Below, one piece after another: positions 59,566-64,000 of a stretch of 64,000 nt of DNA. Position 1 is the stretch's first letter; the number at the start of each line of letters is the position of its first letter. Below the pieces are notes generated by a model. It ran no database searches. It was given only the letters and a program-made list of their open reading frames with translations, and had not been told where the DNA came from. Made by a program: the position numbers and the translations under genes. Source of the stretch: DASPJQ01 sp035299065 (GTDB lineage: Bacteria; Bacteroidota; Bacteroidia; Flavobacteriales_D; UBA2798); contig DATGXI010000038.1 in the NCBI GenBank assembly GCA_035299065.1, forward strand, positions 47,494 through 111,493. The letters run 5' to 3'.

Positions 59566-61688
59566 CTTAAACGCAATTCAATTATTATTTTTTGTCCTTT
59601 ATATGCTTTATTGCCCGCAGGCAAACTTTGTCTTTTAACTGTTCCCGTTCCATGCACAATAACCCGTAGCCCTTTTTCTTCCAGCAATGACATGGCATCT
59701 TTTAATCCCATGCCAATTACATCTGGCACAACATCATCATGTGTGACCAGTGGTTTCATGGTTATTTTTCTTCTTTCCTTTCCTGTGCGTACCCAGGTTG
59801 CACCTTCGTCTTCAGTAACCGATTTGAGTTTCATTTCCTTTACCAGCATTTGCGCATCGGTATAGCGCGTGTTTTTCATTTCAGGTGCCTCTTTCATTTT
59901 TTGGAAAGGACTGTTCAGGTAATTGTGTAACTCAATTTTACGCGAGTAAATTTTATCGGCAATTTCTTTAAATACCGGTGCCGAAATTTCAGCTCCGTAT
60001 ATCTGGCCACTTTTTGTTTCACGAATGACAACAATACATGAGTACTTAGGATTATCAGCCGGAAAATAACCAGCAAATGATGCAAGGTATTTTTCTTTGC
60101 TATATCGTCCTCTGTCAAGAATCTGCGCAGTACCTGTTTTACCTGCAATTTTAAAGTTAGCCGATTTCAATTCCTTACCTGTTCCCTTCTCTACAACTAA
60201 TTCCATCATTTGACGAACCTGTCCCAATGTTTTTTCAGAACATATTTTTTCATTCAGCACAACAGGCTCAAATTTTTTCACACTGGTTAATCCTCTTTTA
60301 ATTTCTTTTACAAATTGAGGTTTAACCATTTTGCCATTATTTGCAACCGCATTGTATAAGGTCAATGTTTGAAGTGGTGTTGATTTTATCTCGTAGCCTA
60401 TTGACATTTGTGGAAGCGTGATTCCTGTCCATTGTCCACGATCAGAAGGCGATTTCACGTAGGGCTTGGCTTCACCTTTTAGATCAATATCAACAGGCAA
60501 GTGAATGCCGAGTTTTTTTAAACCGTCAACAAACTGTGTAGGGTTTTTTCGGTAATGGTCCCAGATTGGCCGTGAAATACCAATATTGGATGAGACAACA
60601 AATGCCTGCTCAAAGGTAATATCACCATTGCCATGTGTATCTGTCATTACAAAATCATCATTTGCATATGGTTTCCACGTTCCATTCCCAGTATGTACAA
60701 TATCTTCAGGTTTAACCGCGTTTTGTTCCAATGCAACTATTGCCGAAGCCAGTTTCATGGTTGATCCTGGCTCCATGGATGTACCTATGGCATGGTTCCA
60801 TGTTTCATAATATTCACCTTCTTCATCCAGTGTTAAATTGGCCATAGCCTTTACATAACCGGTTTCAACTTCCATAACAATTACACAACCGCTTTTTGCC
60901 TGGTGGTTGATCAACTGGTTATGTAAAGCTTCTTCGGCAACCGCCTGTAAATGGATGTCCAACGTTGAAATCACATCACAACCGTTTTTTGGCATTACGG
61001 TATAATTTTCTGAAACAGCTTTCCAGCGCGGACCAACCTTTTTCATAAGCTGTTGACCGTTTACCCCATTCAGCCATTTTGAATACGCACCTTCCAATCC
61101 GGCACGTGTGGTATCGGTTGGTTTATCTTTATCAACACGTTCATAACCGATTAAACGTGCTGCAAGTATTCCGTAAGGGCGACTGCGTTTGTTTTCCTTG
61201 TTAACGATCAACCCGCTTTTATTTTTACCCAGGTTAAACAACGGGAATTTTTTCAGTTTCAACAGCTGGTCATGCTTCACCTTTTTCTGAATAAGCAGGT
61301 ATCGGTTGCTGTCAACACGGGCATCCATTAATAACGCTTTGTATTCCGATGCATTCCTGTCACGAAACATGTTTGCCAGGCAAATTGAAAGCGAATCCAC
61401 ATTTTTTGAAAAATTATCGGTCTTCACCAGGCCATCTGCCAAAAGGTCCATACGCAATTCATAAAATGGAATAGAGGTTGCCAGCAGGCTGTTATTGTCT
61501 GAATAAATATTACCACGCGAAGCCTCAATGGTGCGCATTTGGGTACGCAAAGCTTCGGTTTGCTTGGCCATGTTTTCTTTGCTGGTGAACTGAATACGCA
61601 CCACTTTAAAAACAATAACCGCGCCTAGTACACAAAATACCAGGTACGTAACGTACATTCTCCACAATATGTCTTTTTTTACATCCAA
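59562..61688 (-). CDS. ftsI: FtsI/PBP3-type transpeptidase with one PASTA domain
   Basis: 708 residues. One membrane helix (about 11-30), a pedestal domain, then the transpeptidase: SxxK at S309-K312 in 'MEPGSTMKLAS', SxN in 'VVSSNIGIS', KTG in 'AGKTGTAQ'. A single PASTA domain ends the protein ('DVVPDVIGMGLKDAM'). PBP3 cross-links septal peptidoglycan with FtsW. It starts with TTG at 61686-61688, preserving the conserved N-terminal 'VKKDILWRMY'; the first ATG would remove ten residues. The start is 32 nt after ftsL, in a repeat. Confidence 0.95.
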   Translation of the reverse strand: MDVKKDILWRMYVTYLVFCVLGAVIVFKVVRIQFTSKENMAKQTEALRTQMRTIEASRGNIYSDNNSLLATSIPFYELRMDLLADGLVKTDNFSKNVDSLSICLANMFRDRNASEYKALLMDARVDSNRYLLIQKKVKHDQLLKLKKFPLFNLGKNKSGLIVNKENKRSRPYGILAARLIGYERVDKDKPTDTTRAGLEGAYSKWLNGVNGQQLMKKVGPRWKAVSENYTVMPKNGCDVISTLDIHLQAVAEEALHNQLINHQAKSGCVIVMEVETGYVKAMANLTLDEEGEYYETWNHAIGTSMEPGSTMKLASAIVALEQNAVKPEDIVHTGNGTWKPYANDDFVMTDTHGNGDITFEQAFVVSSNIGISRPIWDHYRKNPTQFVDGLKKLGIHLPVDIDLKGEAKPYVKSPSDRGQWTGITLPQMSIGYEIKSTPLQTLTLYNAVANNGKMVKPQFVKEIKRGLTSVKKFEPVVLNEKICSEKTLGQVRQMMELVVEKGTGKELKSANFKIAGKTGTAQILDRGRYSKEKYLASFAGYFPADNPKYSCIVVIRETKSGQIYGAEISAPVFKEIADKIYSRKIELHNYLNSPFQKMKEAPEMKNTRYTDAQMLVKEMKLKSVTEDEGATWVRTGKERRKITMKPLVTHDDVVPDVIGMGLKDAMSLLEEKGLRVIVHGTGTVKRQSLPAGNKAYKGQKIIIELRLS

Positions 61689-61690
61689 GA

Positions 61691-61736
61691 GTCAGTTTTC
61701 AGTTTATTAGTTTGCAGTTCTTAGTATACAGTTTTC
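61691..61736 (-). repeat. AACTG-type repeat spanning the ftsL stop
   Basis: AACTG/AAACTGAAAACTGA-like units cover the last codons of ftsL, its TAA (61721-61723) and the gap to ftsI. So the end of FtsL (KTVY) is encoded by the repeat. Confidence 0.65.
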
Positions 61737-62125
61737 AATACTTTTTCTTTCACATAAATAATGCGTGGCGGAAAATCGCGTGACTCAACCAATCCCATTG
61801 ATTTGGTTGAATCGGCAATTTGTGCCGGGTTGCTCACCATGTTCAATTGTGTTTTCAATGAAACATGTTCAGAGTTCAATTCAACCAGGTCCGCTTCTAT
61901 CTGTTCAATTTTACGTGCATTCCTGTCGGCATAATAACCCATGGCTATATAAGATAGCATGAGCACTGTAAGGAAACAGATGTAAGGGAGGTTGCTGATG
62001 ACAAAGTCACGCGTGAGCATGTTGCCGTTCAAAACGTCAATAAAGGAGCGACCAAATTTAGAAGGCTTTTTAGGTGCCTTTGTTTTTTTAGGTTTTTCTT
62101 CTTCTGTTTTCTTGTACCGGTTCAT
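61721..62125 (-). CDS. ftsL: FtsL-like cell division protein
   Basis: 134 residues: a basic cytoplasmic N-terminus (Lys-rich), one membrane helix (about 45-65, 'LPYICFLTVLMLSYIAMGYYA'), then a coiled coil ('IEQIEADLVELNSEHVSLKT') and a short tail with 'NPAQIADSTKSMGL'. FtsL with FtsB activates FtsW-FtsI in the divisome. Identity across phyla is low; the call rests on topology and place between rsmH and ftsI. It overlaps rsmH by one base (TAATG). Confidence 0.9.
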   Translation of the reverse strand: MNRYKKTEEEKPKKTKAPKKPSKFGRSFIDVLNGNMLTRDFVISNLPYICFLTVLMLSYIAMGYYADRNARKIEQIEADLVELNSEHVSLKTQLNMVSNPAQIADSTKSMGLVESRDFPPRIIYVKEKVLKTVY

Positions 62126-63030
62126 TAAATTTTTTCTGCTATTCTTAGTTTTGCGCTACGGGCACGGTTGTTTTCTTTTATTTCCGCATCTCCCGGAACA
62201 ATGGGTTTTTTATTTATTTCTTTCAGGGGCCTTTGCAGGTTGCCGTAAAAATCTTTTTGCAATTCACCTTTTACATTTCCCGATCGTATGAAATTTTTCA
62301 CCAACCTGTCTTCCAATGAGTGGTAGGATATAATTACCAATCGCCCACCCTTGTTTAGTTTTTTGGTAGCTGCTTCAAGCAAATCAACCAACACGTCCAG
62401 TTCGTGGTTTACTTCAATGCGCAATGCCTGGAACACCTGTGCAAAAAAACCAGTTCGCATTCTTTCGGGCATCAGGTCCTTGAGCACTTCCTGCAACCTG
62501 CCGGTGGTTTCAATGGGCGCTTCCCTTCGTGCAATGCTTATGTTTTTTGCAATGGCCCTTGAGTTTCGCAATTCGCCATACAGGTAAAACATATTTGCCA
62601 GGTCTTCTTCTTCGTAAGTGTTTACCACGGTACAGGCATCAAGCCCGGCATTGGTATCCATTCGCATATCTAATCGCGCATCAAACCTGAAAGAGAACCC
62701 GCGTTTTGCGTCATCAAACTGGTGACTTGAAACACCCAGGTCGGCAAGCAGTCCATCAATTCCATTCACGCCATACATTTGCATGAAATTTTCGAGGAAG
62801 CGAAAGTTGGAGGGAATGAAAATGAGGTTCGGATTCTCGGGTAAATTGCGTTGTGCATCGGGATCCTGGTCAAACGCGTAAAGTTTTCCTGAGGTAAGTT
62901 GTTCAAGGATTTTTGCTGAGTGACCGCCTCCGCCAAAAGTTACGTCTACGTAAGTGCCGAGGGGGTTAATGTTGAGGCCTTCAACTGCATCATGTAAAAG
63001 AACAGGCGTGTGATAGTTGCTACTCTTCAT
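62125..63030 (-). CDS. rsmH: RsmH, 16S rRNA m4C1402 methyltransferase
   Basis: 302 residues from ATG 63028-63030 ('MKSSNYHTPVLL'). SAM motif 'YVDVTFGGGGHSAKIL' (about 27-42), 'GLLADLGVSSHQFDD', 'RGFSFRFDARLDMRMD' and the C-terminal 'ISYHSLEDRLVKNFIR'. It methylates N4 of C1402 in the ribosomal P site. The start lies 11 nt inside mraZ, so the two are coupled. Confidence 0.96.
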   Translation of the reverse strand: MKSSNYHTPVLLHDAVEGLNINPLGTYVDVTFGGGGHSAKILEQLTSGKLYAFDQDPDAQRNLPENPNLIFIPSNFRFLENFMQMYGVNGIDGLLADLGVSSHQFDDAKRGFSFRFDARLDMRMDTNAGLDACTVVNTYEEEDLANMFYLYGELRNSRAIAKNISIARREAPIETTGRLQEVLKDLMPERMRTGFFAQVFQALRIEVNHELDVLVDLLEAATKKLNKGGRLVIISYHSLEDRLVKNFIRSGNVKGELQKDFYGNLQRPLKEINKKPIVPGDAEIKENNRARSAKLRIAEKI

Positions 63031-63490
63031 TCCCACTGTTTTCTGGATCCCCGAGTAAATCTTCGGCCAGATCAGCAAAACCGGTGAGGTTAGCATTCAT
63101 CTCCTGTTCGTAAAGAGCCTTGTCCCAAATTTCCATCCTGTCAGCATAAGCAAACAACAGAACATCTTTTTTGAGACCAGCGTATTTCGTGAGGGTTGAG
63201 GGTAACAGTAAACGACCACTGCTGTCGAGGGTAATAATTGTTGCCCCGTTCTGAAACATCCTCATGAACATACGGCCCTTTTTTTCAAACAGGTTCACCT
63301 TTTTACGAACCCTGGCCAACAGTCCTTCCCACTCGTTTTTTGGATACAACACCAGGCATTTTTCAAAGCCACGGTTTAAGACAAAAGTTTCCTCAGCGGC
63401 TGGATCAATTTGTTTTTTGATTCCGGCCGGTAAGACGAACCTTCCCTTGTCGTCAACCTTGCAGTCATATTCCCCAATAAAACTTTTCAT
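63020..63490 (-). CDS. mraZ: MraZ, transcriptional regulator of dcw
   Basis: 156 residues, two AbrB-like halves: 'GEYDCKVDDKGRFVLPAGIK' (6-25) and 'ATIITLDSSGRLLLPSTLT'. MraZ forms ring oligomers that bind direct repeats upstream of its own gene and adjust dcw expression. An operator of this kind lies 38-67 nt upstream. A weak -7 box (TATTTTTG) is placed before it. It is first in the operon. Confidence 0.96.
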   Translation of the reverse strand: MKSFIGEYDCKVDDKGRFVLPAGIKKQIDPAAEETFVLNRGFEKCLVLYPKNEWEGLLARVRKKVNLFEKKGRMFMRMFQNGATIITLDSSGRLLLPSTLTKYAGLKKDVLLFAYADRMEIWDKALYEQEMNANLTGFADLAEDLLGDPENSGNEE

Positions 63491-63527
63491 ACTTCCGCTA
63501 TCACAACGAAGCTGTAAATGTATTTAT

Positions 63528-63557
63528 AATTACCCACTTTCCGCCACTATCCCCCAC
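63528..63557 (-). promoter_or_regulatory. MraZ operator: three GTGG repeats at exact 10-bp spacing
   Basis: On the minus strand GTGG begins at 63557, 63547 and 63537, each followed by six variable bases that start with G or C. The layout matches the known MraZ box (TGGGN with short spacers). It starts 38 nt before the mraZ ATG. Confidence 0.82.
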
Positions 63558-63574
63558 TTTGTTAGTAAGTTTTA

Positions 63575-63586
63575 ACGCTTAAGCGT
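63575..63586. promoter_or_regulatory. 12-bp palindrome in the mraZ leader region
   Basis: ACGCTTAAGCGT is a perfect 12-bp palindrome, 18 nt upstream of the MraZ operator. It could bind a dimeric regulator or be a chance occurrence. Confidence 0.4.
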
Positions 63587-63597
63587 AACATTGGTTA

Positions 63598-63605
63598 CAA
63601 AAATA
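63598..63605 (-). promoter_or_regulatory. TANNTTTG -7 box of mraZ
   Basis: TATTTTTG on the minus strand matches the Bacteroidota -7 consensus. A TTG (63629-63631) lies 23 nt upstream, slightly too far for -33. Transcription would start near 63593, so the MraZ operator would be 35-65 nt downstream of the start site, in the leader. Confidence 0.45.
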
Positions 63606-63639
63606 CGCATTTTCCCTCACAAATAGTACAAAATCAATG

Positions 63640-63659
63640 GTGGCATAAAGTGGGAGATA
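63640..63659 (+). promoter_or_regulatory. Second MraZ-like box facing engB
   Basis: On the plus strand GTGG begins at 63640 and again at 63650, exactly 10 bp apart, each followed by six bases. Both copies point away from mraZ, toward the engB start 73 nt downstream. It is the same unit as in the mraZ operator. Confidence 0.55.
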
Positions 63660-63732
63660 ATTAACAAAAAACCACGCTTTTTACCAGATTTTTAGCCGCT
63701 AATTGAGCTATATGCTTATTTTTGAGCCTGAA

Positions 63733-64000
63733 ATGACTATCAAAGACGCCAAATTCATATCCTCCCACGCCTCACTGGTTAAATTACCACCTCAAAACAT
63801 GCCCGAATTTGCGTTTATTGGGCGCTCAAATGTTGGTAAATCAAGCTTAATCAATATGTTATGTGGAAGGAAGGACCTTGCCAAAACATCACAAACACCC
63901 GGAAAAACCCAAACTATTAATCATTTCTTAATCAACGAGTTGTGGTATTTGGTGGATTTACCCGGCTACGGTTATGCAAAAACTTCGAAAAAACTTAAAC
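63733..64000 (+). CDS. engB: EngB/YsxC ribosome-biogenesis GTPase (3' end outside window)
   Basis: The first 89 residues are in the window. I chose ATG 63733 ('MTIKDAKFISS'), though ATG 63712 is in frame. G1 P-loop 'FIGRSNVGKSSLINML' (about 28-43), G2 Thr in 'TSQTPGKTQTINHF' and G3 'LVDLPGYGYAK' are intact. EngB acts in late assembly of the 50S subunit. It is divergent from mraZ across 242 nt (63491-63732), which hold both MraZ-like boxes. Confidence 0.93.
   Translation, partial: MTIKDAKFISSHASLVKLPPQNMPEFAFIGRSNVGKSSLINMLCGRKDLAKTSQTPGKTQTINHFLINELWYLVDLPGYGYAKTSKKLK

Noticed and set aside
1..64000. CRISPR arrays, tRNA and rRNA genes, insertion sequences
   Set aside because: Reading both strands by eye, I found no spacer-like periodic array, no cloverleaf I could support and no transposase gene. 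A tRNAscan or minced run would be decisive.

Overview
The window reads as chromosome of a Bacteroidota bacterium, probably in or near the Flavobacteriia/Sphingobacteriia side of the phylum. Type IX secretion (T9SS) and gliding genes (gldL, gldK, a PorP/SprF-like protein, a plug-like protein and two cargo proteins with C-terminal sorting domains), a fused murF-alr gene, phylum-type FtsZ and FtsL tails, TANNTTTG promoter boxes and few Shine-Dalgarno sites all point that way. I saw no rRNA, tRNA, CRISPR array, prophage or complete insertion sequence.

Layout. 1-6.9 kb, minus strand: topA, a degenerate arginase-family gene, porP/sprF-like, gldK and the start of gldL. 7.1-10.7 kb, plus: miaB, a sigma-54 activator and lptE. 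10.7-13.0 kb, minus: yicC, a drug/metabolite exporter and an ArsC-like protein. 13.1-17.0 kb, plus: a Cys/Met PLP enzyme, a sugar aminotransferase and UDP-glucose dehydrogenase. 17.0-18.0 kb: a repeat-rich segment bounded by inverted repeats and holding one unknown secreted protein. 18-26 kb: chaN-like, mnmA, apaG, the T9SS plug, aroE, ruvX and a zinc acylase. 26-29 kb, minus: a Tim44/zinc-ribbon/TerB protein, a mini GldL-like membrane protein and a Glu-Pro-rich protein. 29-33 kb, plus: tdk, murF-alr and a lipoprotein. 33-37 kb, minus: ald and fumC. 37-46 kb: purC, siaC-like, a CPBP protease, namZ, an FtsX-type permease, yggS and two tandem T9SS cargo paralogues. 46-63.5 kb, minus: the complete dcw cluster from mraZ to ftsZ, followed by yqeY. 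The window ends in a divergent engB/ysxC.

How the genes work together. The dcw operon makes peptidoglycan precursors (MurC, D, E, G, MraY) and builds the divisome (FtsL, I, W, Q, A, Z). The missing murF step and D-alanine supply come from murF-alr at 30 kb. NamZ (40 kb) may recycle wall sugars. The T9SS genes build an export machine that could secrete the two cargo proteins at 43.4-45.9 kb.

Most interesting points. (1) The dcw operon carries an extra gene between murD and ftsW that looks like a free-standing, degenerate copy of the MurD C-terminal domain. (2) Several families of short AT-rich repeats sit immediately after stop codons, often with an inverted partner at the other end of the gap. 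One family occurs three times, each at a stop codon and in the same orientation. In dcw, every gene gap longer than 30 nt is filled by such a repeat. (3) A three-repeat MraZ operator lies upstream of mraZ, and a second two-repeat box on the other strand faces engB.
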